This document shows positions 35,801 through 49,000 of a stretch of DNA of 64,000 nt, piece by piece; the first letter of the stretch is position 1; each line of letters begins with the position of its first letter. The position numbers and the translations under genes are program-made. A model generated the notes under the pieces. The model made no database searches and was not told the DNA's origin. It was given only the letters and a program-made list of their open reading frames with translations. The DNA comes from Zantedeschia hybrid cultivar (Eukaryota; Streptophyta; Magnoliopsida; Alismatales; Araceae), in assembly GCA_030544215.1 (NCBI GenBank), contig JARZZO010000002.1:28581395-28645394 (forward strand), read 5' to 3'.

Positions 35801-38800
35801 CAAGTCCCGATTCGGCCGATCCCGGCTGATTCCGGCCGATCCGATCGGGATCGGGGGGTCCCGATTCGGGGACCTGATCCGGAATTCCTCGATAGTAAAT
35901 ACACATTAGATTTATACTGGTTCGGTCTATCCAAACCTACGTCCAGTCCCCAAGAAACTACTTGGGAATTCCACTAACAACAAGGTACTAACCCTTTGCA
36001 GGTTATAAACCATATAAACTTCCTACAACTGCATGCCCTCTCTTCAACACAAAGAGGAACAATCTCTTATTTCCAACATGCCCTCTCTTTCACAACCCGG
36101 AAGATGAACAATACAGAGAAGATTAAATCAATAGGGAATGTTTTTAAATCAGGTAAGTGTTCACAAAGAACACAACACAGATCAAGACAATAAATGAACA
36201 ATAATGCAACACATGTCTTAATCTGAAGAGGATCTCCAAGAGCTTCTTTTAAGAGTGAAGAAGCAAGGCTCTTGAGATCTTTATACTCTCTCTCAGCAAG
36301 CTAGGCGTTTTAGCACTTGTGAAGACTTGGACGTACTATCTCTTTGCAATGAAAGTATGTTCTCCAGTATGTGTATATTCATTTCTCTAGTGAAGGGCTT
36401 CTATATATGCAACTTCTTCAAAATCAATCCATTAGACTAGTTGATGGTTGATGGTGACATCTTCCCGCCTGTGTCTAACGTTTAAAATTTCCAGAGACAG
36501 GCTAGAGAGAGAGAGAGAGGAATGGCTGGACTTCTTCATTGGTAGACTCGAGGTAGCTTGTTTAATGCATAGAAGCTTCCTTGGGTACAAATATGTGCTG
36601 TTTGATCAGTCCTGTAGAAAGCACAAATACTAAGAAGGCAAGTTTGCTTTTCCTGCCATGGCGTTAGTTGATAGTAAAAGTCTATAATAGTACATAATTG
36701 CATCGAGAATGTAACAAATCTATCAGAAAAAGATATGACAGAGATCTCAAACAAAAAGTAAACATAAAATATATCCTGAGAGTATCGGCTAAATTCAAGT
36801 TGAATTCAGTACAATAATCATTAGCTAAAACAACATGTTAATGGAAGTGACAATCCTTAAATATAAGTCAAGAGTTTAAGTCACAAACAATTGCTAATCA
36901 AAGTGAGAATTTGACCACTAATTGAAGTCAGTAAGTGAGTGTTAATCTAACACACAAATAGACCGTTAATCGATATACATGTGGCTCTTACTCAGGTTAG
37001 AAGAATAACTTAATTTATAGTGCAAGAATCAGTTAAAGGAAGTGATGTTTAAAGCGTTAGTCAATGACTTAATCGATATGAGATACAAGGTGAAACTTGA
37101 GTGAAGCCTCTCACTAATCGAAGTCTCAATTTGTTCAGTAATTGCAGTGAGACTTATGATCAGTAATCGAAATGACACTTAAAGTTTAGACATAATAAAA
37201 TACATCGTTAATCGAAGTAACGCTAGAAACGTTAATAGAAGTAACGCTAGAAATGTTAATCGAAATGAAAATTATAGCGTTACTCGAAGTGAAGTTCGAA
37301 AGCGATACTTCGATTAGCGTTATAGCAGTAATCGAAAGATATCTCATAACGCTAATTGAAATGAAACTCAAACCGTTATTTTGATTAAAGCACAAAGCGC
37401 AACTCTAAGTTGAGTTTTGGTTAACGTTATAAAGTTAATCGAAATGGTCGCTTAATTGTTAATCGAAGTTAGACTTAGACTTGACTCGAAGTGAGTTACT
37501 CAACGGTAATCGAACGGAACTTAGTAAAGTTAATCGATAGGAAAAACTTAGTAACATTAATCGATAGAAAACTTAGAAGGTTAATCGATAGGAAAATTAC
37601 AAGGTTAATCGATATGAAACTTACAAGGTTAATCGATAGGAACCTTTAGTTCTTTTATCGAAGTGACTAAATCAATATTAATCAAAGTAATACTTAGTCA
37701 CTTAATCGATAGAACACTTAGATAAAATCAAATGGTTCTAGCAAAAAACTATTTCAATTAACGCAGAGAGTTATGTTTCAATTAATGTTGAACTCTCTTA
37801 AAGTTACTTGAAATCCTGAAGTTTAATCGAAGTTCCAGTTAGCTTAATCGTAAGGATTAAAGAACCCTAAAAATGACTAAGTCACAGAGCTTACACAACT
37901 TATATTAGAATATGTCAGCATCTTAACTAATGAAACAATGAAATTTCTCTCACTCTCTTGGAAACAAAGTCTTGACATTTTCATAGTATGTTATCACCAA
38001 AACATGGGGAATATTATGAATACACAAATTACTCAACAAGTAAAAATCTCCAGAAAATGCAAAAATCCAGAAAAGGGGAAATTTTTACAAGTTGCATTTC
38101 TCTTCTCAAAAAATTTATCATGCACCACAACATGGGAAGAAATCAAGGGTTATCTCACACCAATTTGACGTTATTAATGTTGACCTGAGAGCCAGCGGAG
38201 TCCAAATGTACACAAACTTGGGCATCTCCTTCTCATAGGTGATAAACCAAAAATCATTTTAAACTCAAAAAAGAAACTAACACCAATAAATAAACAAATA
38301 AAATCCCAGAAACAATAAAAATGCAGAAAATATAGAAAAATTGTTCCAACACACTCCCACCTCACTGCTGTTGCTGATTAATACTGTGGCCACTGTGCCC
38401 ACTTTCCGTATATCTATGTGCCAAAAATCAATGCAAGGCACATGGGTTCGAAGAAGAGACTTCTGCCTGATCTCAAATGCTCAACTTTGATAGAGGTATG
38501 AAATGGAAGTTGGAGTCTAGAACTGGGGAAGTGGAGTGTTGAAGGCTGAACAACACGTGCTATATTTACTAGGGCACAAACATGAGGAGAGAAAGGTCCA
38601 ATGCTTTCTGAGATTCCTCATCTTCAGCCATCTGTACTGAGTATATGGTGACAACCTGTTGTTCAACTATTGCAACTGTTCCATACTAACTCCTTTTATT
38701 AGGGTTGAATTCATTCTCCAATCTTCATCGTCATGTTTGGTGGAAGTTTGTCAATGTACATTCCTTTTAGGCTTATCAACATGTATTGAGAGAGGAAATA

Positions 38801-41800
38801 GTATTCAGCCAGTGCCATGTCTTTTTTACGTTATTTTAGACATACGTCTTTCACCTTTTCATACCAGATACATTTTATCTAAATTTAAGATTCCAACATG
38901 TTCTACTCGAACGAGTATTCTAAAAAAACTTCAGTTGTATTAAAAAGAATAAGAAGAAGATTACTAAATTTCTTCCCTCATGTTGAGGAACTATTTAATT
39001 ATCTTTTCCTATGTAGTCAGAGGCGAGAGGTGAGTGAAGTGACTTGGGTATCGCCTCAGCCTCAAATGCCTAGGCAATTGACTAGGTGTTTAGGGCGATG
39101 CGTTCTCTCAAAAATCACTATCAAGGGAGAAAATGACTGCATAAGGAATTTTTTTTTAAAAATCCAACATAATCATATGTAAGACTTTGAGAAACATTGA
39201 TGAAGTCCAACATGTAATGGACCAATTTGTGTAAAGCACTCAAATCAATAGTGGATGGTCTTAGCAATCATAAAAAATAAGAAAAATGTGGCAGCATGTA
39301 AGGAAAAGGGCGATACATTGTTAAAAGAAGCACTAGCCATTTTGGAATAATTAAGAATAAAAAGTAGTACACATAATTAATGAAGACACAAGCATTTGGC
39401 ATAGACTTCAGAGGCAAGTGCCTGGGTAAGTGAGGTGAACATGAGGCGAGGCAACGTGTTTTTGGCTCGTCTTAGCCCACTTCATCACCTATGCGAGAGA
39501 GGCAATCTCCTTTTGGTAAGATAGCCCTTTTCATTTCAAAATACTTCTCACTCTTCATCATCTTTTCACCATTATACTTTTTCCCCCTCTTCTAAAGACA
39601 ATGACTAGAATATTTTCTACTTTTTGTCTACCTATTTTGGTGATTATTTCAATGCTTTAAGACTCACTAAAATTTCATTTCCCATGATGATTGTCTTTTT
39701 GTCAGTCTAGTTTCAAGAAGCTAGATATTGTATGGTAGAAGGCGATCAAGATGGTTGACATTTGGCAAAGTCTAGAGGCATTAGCTTTGTATCAGGTTTC
39801 TCAGTTGACGCCTCCGTGTTTGTTAGATTCTTGGAAAGATTTTCTGGATCACTTCTTACTGGAAATAATTGGTAAAGATGCTTGAACTCTATTGGTAAAT
39901 GGATGGAACACTATATTCTGGAACTAGAGAGTATGCACTTGCAATCTTCTTGGAAAGGTTAAGGTGAAGTTTTTCCAAGCTGTTTTGTTCTTCTTTCTTT
40001 TACCAAAAAGATTATTTCAGTAAAGAGTACGGTGCACTATGTAAGTCGCAAAATATGTGCTCATTTTAAGATGCAGAAAGCTACGGATAACCAAGGGGAA
40101 CACTTCTCAAATGGGTCCTTAAATACAACTATAAATGGTACAACTATGATGGTGATCCTTTCTGCTCTTTCCATAAACACGCGATTCATGGGTTCCTATC
40201 ATGTGCTTTTAAGATTTTCTCATACCATGTTATGGCAAAAAAAGATATTATACATTTTTTAGTCCCAGTTGGAGTTTTCTCATTGAGGTAGAATGCCAAA
40301 GCGGTTACTGGTCTATTGACTGTTAGACCAAGAATGGTGCTATCCTTTTTTTCTGAGATATGAGTGGGTTTAATTGAATGAACCATTGATCTTGATGTAG
40401 GCAAGCAAATCATTTCATTAGAATAAATGATTTTCAGGATCTATTTTCTGACTTAAAATCAGGGAAGAGTCATGTGCTGCAAATGAAGGAAGGAAGAGTT
40501 AGGGATCAGGCATGGATCGGTCGATCCGATATGATCCTGGACTGACTTGGCCAATGCAGTCCCCCCCCCCCCCCCCCCCCCCCATTTCTTTAAAAAATGC
40601 CTAAAAAGTCAAAAGAATGTGGAATTTTTTTTGTTAAAAAATGGAAAAGACTCCCTTTGCCCATAACTTATTTAGAACCTTGGGTATACCTTTGGGATTT
40701 TGTCAATTGGCTAAAAAACTTGGATACATATGGGGGAATATAAAACCTTACCCCTAACTATTGCATGATAGCCAAAAAATTATCTGAAAAAGAAAATAGA
40801 AAACAACAAGCTCGTCTTTAACATTTGTATACTTATTATTGTAGGCTTACATTGTAAGTACTATACAAATGTTGCACATAATTTGCTTAAGAGATATAAG
40901 CTTGGTACTATTGTTGATATTCTTATAGAAACTGGTTATACTCATCTGTGTTGGCATAGATGATTGTCACCATCATCCATCCTTGGCAGGTCCATGGTAA
41001 GATCCTCTTGAGGATTAATAGGAGGATTAATAGGAGGTCCATGGTAATGACTAGATCTAACCTTTGTGATGTATTGTCCGCTTTAGGCCAAGCCCGCATG
41101 GTTTTATCCCTAAAAGGCGTCTCACAAGTTATGGATCCAAATTCCACATATATGGCTCAATAACTTTTTTCGTTTTTTGATGTTGGACTAACCTAGTTCA
41201 TTCCTATCCCAGCCCTAAGGCATCATGGTGGCTTTACACCGTATTTGCTCTACTCCGTGGTGTTATGTATCACCATCCTATGGGTACCCTCTCCTATGAG
41301 TATCCCTTTCCTCGTACTTGGCTTGTGATTGGGTCACTAGAGGCCACCAGCTTTTGCATGGTTCGTCCACGAACCAGCTAACATCGTACTGTATGGGGCC
41401 CGCTCTAATACCATTTTGTAACGATCCAATCCAATCCTTATGAGGTATTGTCCGCTTTGGGCCAAGCCAGCACGATTTTGTCTTCAAAAGATGCCTTACA
41501 AGTTATGGATTAAAATCCCACATATCTGGCCTACAACTTTTCCATTTTTCAATGTTGGACTAATCCGGTTCATTCTGGTCATAACCCTTAGACATAGTGG
41601 TGGCTCTACACCGTGTTAGCTCTCCATGGTGCTATCTGCTATGTATGTCGTCCCACAGGTACCCTCTCTTATGGCTCTTCTATCATGAGCTGGGTAGGAG
41701 GAAAAGGCTAGGAGAGGGTACCTGTGGGACGACGATACGTAGCGCCACGGAGTGGAAGCTAACACAGTGTGGAGCCACTACTATGTCTAGCGGTTGGGAC

Positions 41801-44800
41801 CAGAATGAACCGGATTAGTCCAACATTGAAAAGTGGAAAAAGTTGCTAGGCCATATATGTAGGATTTGGGTCCATAACTTGTGAAGTGCCTTTTGGGGAC
41901 AAAATTCTGCGGACTTGGCCCAAAGTGGATAATACCTCACAGTGGTTGGATTGGGTCGTTACAATGCAACTGAGTATTAAGGATAAACATGAAATCCTCA
42001 TTAGTAACCCTGCTGGGCATCCATAAACCTCTGATGGAGCTTAACATGATGCATCAGAGAATTGCTCTTGAGCATACTCTTCAGATGTCTTTCTTACCCT
42101 CCTTATAAGCTCTTCTTGCATAGACTCCTTTTTCAGCTAGATGCTCCGATATAGTAATGAAGTTTTATACCATGTCCTTGCCTCTTGTGATGTGCCCTTG
42201 GCCAGCATATTAGAATGGTCTTCACCTTGAGTAGTATGGATAAATGTTGCTCCTTAGTAAAGTAGTGGGAGGAGCTTCACTTCCTTGGGTTGAGCCTTAC
42301 CCTCAAAATGACCATTGTTGCCTTAGGTAGTTTTTGAATTGATTTCTAACCTTTAATGGTGCAGTAGAGCAAGCCTTTGCTTCTCCTTTGACGCCAGTAA
42401 TATGCTACTTTATTCAAAAGACTCTACTGGAAATTACCTGATTGCAGTAGTTGCACTTCACCTTCTGTGGTTACATGTCTACGGCGGTGCAGTGGTTTCA
42501 TCTTGGATTGTTAAGCGGCGGATGTTGCCTTCTATTGCTCCGACGCAAACATCTTAAAAAAGAAAGTGATTAAGAAAAGAATTAAGAGAGAGTCCCTAAA
42601 ATAAGAGAGAGAGAGAGAGAGTAATATGAGTGATAGAAAGAGAGATGTTGGAGAATAGAGAAAGATGTTAGAGAGAGAGAGAGAGAGAGAGAAAAAAGCG
42701 CATGGAGAGCCAATATGATCGTTGTAGAGTGCCATCCCCCAAAGCTTAGTTCAAACAAATGAGAGCTTTGGAGAGCAAGTGGAGAGAGGAAGAGAGCTTA
42801 GAGAAAGAAAGATCTTAGAGAGAGAGAGAAGAGGTGAGAGAGTGAGATTGGAGTTGGATACTTGGATGGGGTGGAGAATGGCCAAGGGGGGTTTGTATAG
42901 ACCCCAAGGCCTCTTCCACCACCAAACTAGCCATTGGGAATCCATTGGGGTTCTGAACAGCCGTTGCAGCTGGATTTGTCTGATCTGGTGCGATCCGTTC
43001 CAAGGATCGGCAGATCCTCCCCGATCCGGCCGATCCTTGGTCTAGATTGGAGGATCAGGGCATGACATCGAATTGGACTGGGCCAAATTCAATGGAATCG
43101 GCCGATTCATGCCGATCTTTCCTTCCTGCGAATAAAGTGCAGTACTAAAGTCATTAGGAATACATTCTGGAATTCATTTCTCTTTTCACATCTTGATAAA
43201 TCATCTGGTTCCTTTGGATGTCTTCCTTTTCCTCTTTTACGTTTTGCATTTTCTTCTTTTTTATCACTATATGGGTATGTTTCATGCATAACTATAACTT
43301 AGTTTATGCCACATGTCAACCATTTTTAAAAAAAATTTCATACAGATATGTAAGTTTCTAACATTGAGCCAAAGACTAGCTATACTTCTGGTTCATCACC
43401 TCCTTATGCTTAATTTGGGCATAACCAGAATTACCAGTCTGCTGCTGGTTTAAAGTAGAAATGCTAAAGGTTACCTATTGGGTGGAGTGACTCTTCTTAT
43501 GCTGAATAGTGTCATTTACCTAATTCCTATCCTTTATATACTTTACCTTATCATCCGGCAGGCCATTTGTTGGAGGACATGGAAGAAATGCAATGACTGC
43601 ATGTTTGGGTAAGTAGATGTCCTAGAACTTCTGCACTTTTGAAACAGGTTTATCCTTCGGAATTCTGCTGATAGTTGGAGGGAAATGAGAATTCTTTGGT
43701 TAACTCCTCCTAGGTTTGTTAGTGCGGTGTGGAAGAGGGACCACCCCTCCTCTCCTGACTTGATTGTACTGCCTCTATTTATCTTGGAATATAGTTGGTG
43801 GTGTAATCCACCACTTATTTTGAAGAGCATTATCTTGACGTTAGTTTATTCCATGCTACCTAGAAAACTCTAATGTATCACGTGCAATTTCTTCTAAAAT
43901 GCAACATGGATAAACATCACTTGGATAAACTTTCTTGCAAAGTAAGGTGCAAAGTTTTTACTTCCCAGGCATGGAACAGGTAGAAATAAACACTTGGTCC
44001 TATGTACATAAATAAACAGTGTTCAGAGTTTGAAGGACAGGATGCAAGCAGAACTCTTCCCTCCACCCCCCCCCCCCCCCCCCCCACCCTCAAAAAAAAA
44101 GAAAAAGAAAAAGAAAAAAGATACAAGTGGAGAAGGAATCCAGGGAGATGCTTAACTGCTTAGTCTTTACCATTAGGAATTTCTTAAAATATTTTACTGG
44201 TGAAGTACTGAGAAATGACGGCCAGTGATCCTTTTTGTAATCAATGGGCTGGATGTCATTGCATTATAGTAGACATAAATGTATAATACATAGAGGAATG
44301 ATTGGGTGATCCTGTTCTAATGTGTTTTCATCTCCTTATCCTATAGTACATGTATGAAACCAAAAGCTTAGAAAAGCTTGTTATCTGTTTCCTTCCTAGA
44401 AGATTAAAAAAAGTTGGAAAATCTGATTTTATTTTCTGTTCATATCCTTCATTTGGACTGCTGGAGTCTTTGGTCTTCTAGAGTCCCTTTCCTTTCTGAT
44501 GCCTTTTTGGCTCTTCCTTACACGAAATAGAGAGCAGGTATTATCCACCTTTACAAAAGCGAAAAAAAGGGGAAGAAGGAAAGAGTGAATATTATGATCT
44601 CCAGCTCCTTGTCTTTAATTTATGTGTTGTGCTTCATATTAATCTTGTTGCTCCTTTTTTTGCTCTTCCCTACACCAAGACATTCCAGCAATGACCTTCT
44701 GGGACATCCTTGTGTTTCTTCCCTTTAACTTCCACAAAAAAGTGTCCCAGCAAGAATTTGGACCCTTCTGAACCAATTGTTCCATGATTAACTGTGTCTG

Positions 44801-45986
44801 AGTATACATGGTTTGTTCTCCTTACAAATGTATAATGATGTTTAATTGATTCCCTAAGAGCTTGGTTTGGTTTATCTTTTCCTGGGGAATTTACTTCTGT
44901 TCATAGCTGAATAAAAAAAGGGGGATGTTTGCTTCGGACACACCTGGAGACGAAAATGGGAATGTTTACTTCTGACATGTATACATACATTCTGCCTTTG
45001 TTGCACTGGGTGCATGGTAGCTTGGCCGTCTGATCTTGATTGGATGGCTGACTTTAGAAAAATTCAAATGACCTTTTTTCCTTGGCCATCTGATGAAAGA
45101 GCAGATGTTCTAGATAGCGGCTTACTGCATCAGCTGAAAGGTGCCCAATCACACTATATCTAGGATATATTTCATGTATTGTCTCTGCCTGAGATATTGC
45201 ATCCTGTCTTTTAGTATATGATTTGTTGGTTTGATCATGAACCACAGGCTACTTGTTGTCTTTCAATTGTCCTTGAAATGTTCACTGTTTTTTTGTGATC
45301 ACTTGCTCAATTTCTGTCCGTTCTTCTATAAACTCTTTTTACTGGATAAACTTTGTTCAGTTATAAAATCGTATACAATCGTTCATCCATTCTGTAGGCT
45401 CCCTCTTTTCTTTTTATAGCACATAACCATAATTGGTGTTACTTCATTCATTTAATAACATACATGTTTCTTCTTTAATAGGGGCATAAACAATGGTTGG
45501 CAGAAGTTCTATTTCTTGGTGTCGTTGATCACCCAAATCTTGTAAAACTCATTGGATATTGTGCTATAGATGGTGAAAGGGGAAACCATAGGTTGCTAGT
45601 CTATGAATTCCTGCCTAATAAAAGCTTAGAGGATCATCTTTTCAATAGGGCTTATCCTGTACTTCCTTGGGGTACAAGGCTGCATATAGCTATGGGTGTG
45701 GCAGAAGGATTGAAGTATCTGCATGAAGGACTGGAAGTCCAGGTACTTTCTAGATCTCAAACATGCTTCATATAAGTGACCGACGATATATTGCACCATT
45801 ATTTTCATGGACAATTGCTTCTCTGCCTCAGCTTGTTTCTATTTTGATTAGTCTGACAATTTGCTTGACAAATTAAACTAGCAAAGAGACATTCTACACT
45901 AACAGGTCACGTGGCTGGGCCTTGTACTAGAAAGGACCATTGGATCTAATACGATGGTCCCTTTGCTTCTCCATCTCTCCAAATGT

Positions 45987-46019
<33 letters not shown>

Positions 46020-49000
46020 TCTCATGCCTCGCATACATAGCAGAATTCTCCAGCCTGGCAAGAGCATCCCATGCCATCAAATCATGCAAATTTTTGTGCA
46101 CAGTAGCACCCCTTTAATAAACAGGTCGAGCTTCAGATGTTTGAAACATGGGATGACGTCCTCTCTGCTAAACCATGGCTAGACTTGGTCCCCAAAGACC
46201 CTTTTGCAGACGGTCTGCTAAAGATTGTTCAAGACACTTTCAGCCAACATGATTTTAACCAAATATGGAGTGATGTTGAGGTACACACTTTCCACATCGA
46301 GTCGAGGCTCTCCTCCGCATATTGATCTTAGTGGCATCAACCGTGCTTCCTTACTTTGCTGCTCTCATCATCTCCATGTGGCTATTACTGTGTTTCAAAA
46401 CCTGAGGACGAGTTTTCTCAAACCGGGGGAGAATGATGGGGATCTAATACCAATGCACGGATGCATTATAGATAATGGAACGCATTCATCACCATCGGAT
46501 GACTGGGCTGGTGTCTTTGTGGCTTGGAGATAGTTCAGAGCTTGCTTGATGTGTAGTTTATTTTTAGTTGAGTCCATAGACACTTAACTTGGTCCATTTG
46601 GAGTCCGTTTAGTGGGTTTTTTTATTCTTAAAAAAAAAAAGGTTAGGAGTATTTTGGTCTAGAGTCAAATTTAGAGAGTCTTTAGGATTTGTTTTCTCTT
46701 TAATTCAAATTATGGATGATTATTACTTGAATTTTAAGTTGCTTTTTGGTGTTCCTCTCTGAGATTGAGAAGATGGCCCTAGAATGGGGTCAGAAAGCCA
46801 CTACAACAGGGTTGGGTGAAATGCCCGAAGATCACAGGGTGAGACGTCTCTGATCTTTCTACATTATGGGGTCATGTTTAATTGTCCAGAGTTTTATTTT
46901 TTATACTTTTATTTTACACCTAAAAACTATGGTGTTTCAAATCTTAGATCTTGATGAATATGAAGAAAACTATTATTGTTATTTATTCATTAAGCTCCAC
47001 TATGTTTGCAGAATTTGGCAGAATTATACAAGTGGTACTATTCACATTAAAAAAAGGCTTCCTTATTTTCGGAATAAGCCACATTCTGGTTTGATAGGAG
47101 GAATTTGGTATTCCGGCCAAGAATTGCTTATTCTTGAAATTAGGTGAATAAGCAATTCCACCCAACACGAAGAATTTGTCATTCTACCTTGAATTCCGCA
47201 TTACTATCAAAGTGAAACACTCTTTATTCTCGAATAAGCAATCCAGAGTAACTAATCCCATCATAACCCATTCTGCCATCAAAGTGGTGCAATTGAAGAA
47301 GCAAGAAAATTGATCATAGCTAGTATTCTCACTATTAAAGTCTAAACTATTGGTTACTCGCAAAACAGATGCAGATTTGCTACTGTTTATTCATTAACTG
47401 AAAAGGAAGTACTTGGTACTACGATCATTGGAGGAACAATATCTAATCCTGAAAATGCTCCAGAATCTTTTTGATTACTTGTTCGAGAACTACGATCTTT
47501 GGCTCTAGAACTGAATCATTTCCTTGTATCTTAGATTATGAGAAAAGCTTCCAGATTAATAGGTAGGAAGCTTGATCTGAATGAATCAAAATATATATTC
47601 TATGATTGACCGGTATAATATCAACAACTCTGGATTGGAAAGCAAGGTAATATTGAGCATAGCTAGTATTCTCACTGTTAAGTCTAAATTATTGTTTTAC
47701 AAACACGCGCGCATTTAGGATCTCAGTGAGGTGCTGGCCGATTGTTATCTGAGGGAGACCAGAAAATGAGTCGTGTTAAGAATGTGCAGTCATGCCATTT
47801 GTGTTTGACCTTGAGCATAAAGGACTAATCAATTTTGCTGTAAAGACTTCAGTAAATTTTGGAATAGGTTTAGCAACCAAAGCAAGGGTTTCATAGGGCT
47901 GAAATTGGAACAGATTATTTATTGTGAGGAAGTCAACTTAATGCAGTTATATAAATCTGAGTCAGTGATCAGAAATGCTGCTCTGTTCTAAAAAGGGAAA
48001 ATGCTAGGGGTGCCAATTCAAATATGTGCACCAGGTTTCTGTTTCATAATTGCCCAGTCTACAATTGAGAGTTGAATTTAGTCCAGTGTAAATTTTAATT
48101 CATAGCTGATTTTGATTTGCAAGGACTGTTGTGACTCTTGGCAATACCATATGCCGATTTTAACTACGATACCTGCAGTGATTAATAAGGCAGCTTCAGC
48201 ATATTTTGTCAATTCTAGAGGCATATTTACTTAATTGAATTTGGGTAAATCATTTTTGAACCAGAAGAGCCCATCCTGCACATTGCAATTTCAGTCTCAT
48301 CATGCACTTTCCTGTGTTGTTTGTTCATGAACTCACATCAATTGCTTTGCCTCATTTTGATTTATATTTCTCATTTTTATATGTCTTCCTGACTGTGAAT
48401 CTATACTTTGGAAAGGTCATTTATCGAGATTTTAAAGCATCAAACATACTACTAGATGAGGACTTCAAGGCCAAACTGTCAGACTTCGGCTTAGCAAGGG
48501 AGGGACCTTCAGATGGGCGCACTCATGTTACCACAGCGGTATGTACATGTTCAAGTGTCTATCTGATGCATAAATCGTAGTTACTATATCATCCAGATTA
48601 TGTTGAAATGTTGACTTAGCTTTTAATCCATTGTGTTGTGTTGCTCCCAAGTAGTCTTTTATGGAAAAAATGCAATTACGAGGGACCAACAAATACTTGT
48701 TGAAGAAACAGGGAGAAGAATATATTTTCCAATAACATTTACTGGTATAATTGGTTAGTGAACTCATTTGGTAACAAACAACTTGCACTTGTAAAAAAAA
48801 TTATGTTCTTTTCTATGCATAAGTTCTCCATGTATCTGGGTTGTATAGAAATAAAAAATCTGTTCTTGCATGTACCTCTACTCATGGTATAGAACTCAAA
48901 GATGTGTTCTTGCATGTGCCTCTACTCATGGGATTTATCTAAATGCAGAAGGGAAATGGTCAAATCCAAGAAGTCTGGGAGGTGGGAGTGTCTTAGAAAT

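Larger units (their letters stand above)
35600..38354. mobile_element. Sirevirus-like (Ty1/copia) LTR fragment in kinase intron 1
   Basis: The left part has CCAGAGGGGGGG-TGAATGGG (35627-35650), a hallmark of Sirevirus LTRs, followed by TACGTCCAGTCCCCAAG, also usual in them. The right end TTGTTCCAACA (38344-38354) fits an LTR end. The expected TGTTGGAA start was not found, so the copy is 5'-truncated. There is no polyprotein. It holds the array at 36880-37860. Confidence 0.55.

Noticed and set aside
36880..37860. CRISPR-like appearance of the AATCGA array
   Set aside because: Repeats are degenerate, spacing is irregular and there are no unique equal-length spacers; a plant nuclear context also excludes it.
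40560..40583. Long poly-C run, and similar G/C runs at 32369, 44072 and 46001
   Set aside because: Simple homopolymers, possibly with assembly error in length; no function inferred.
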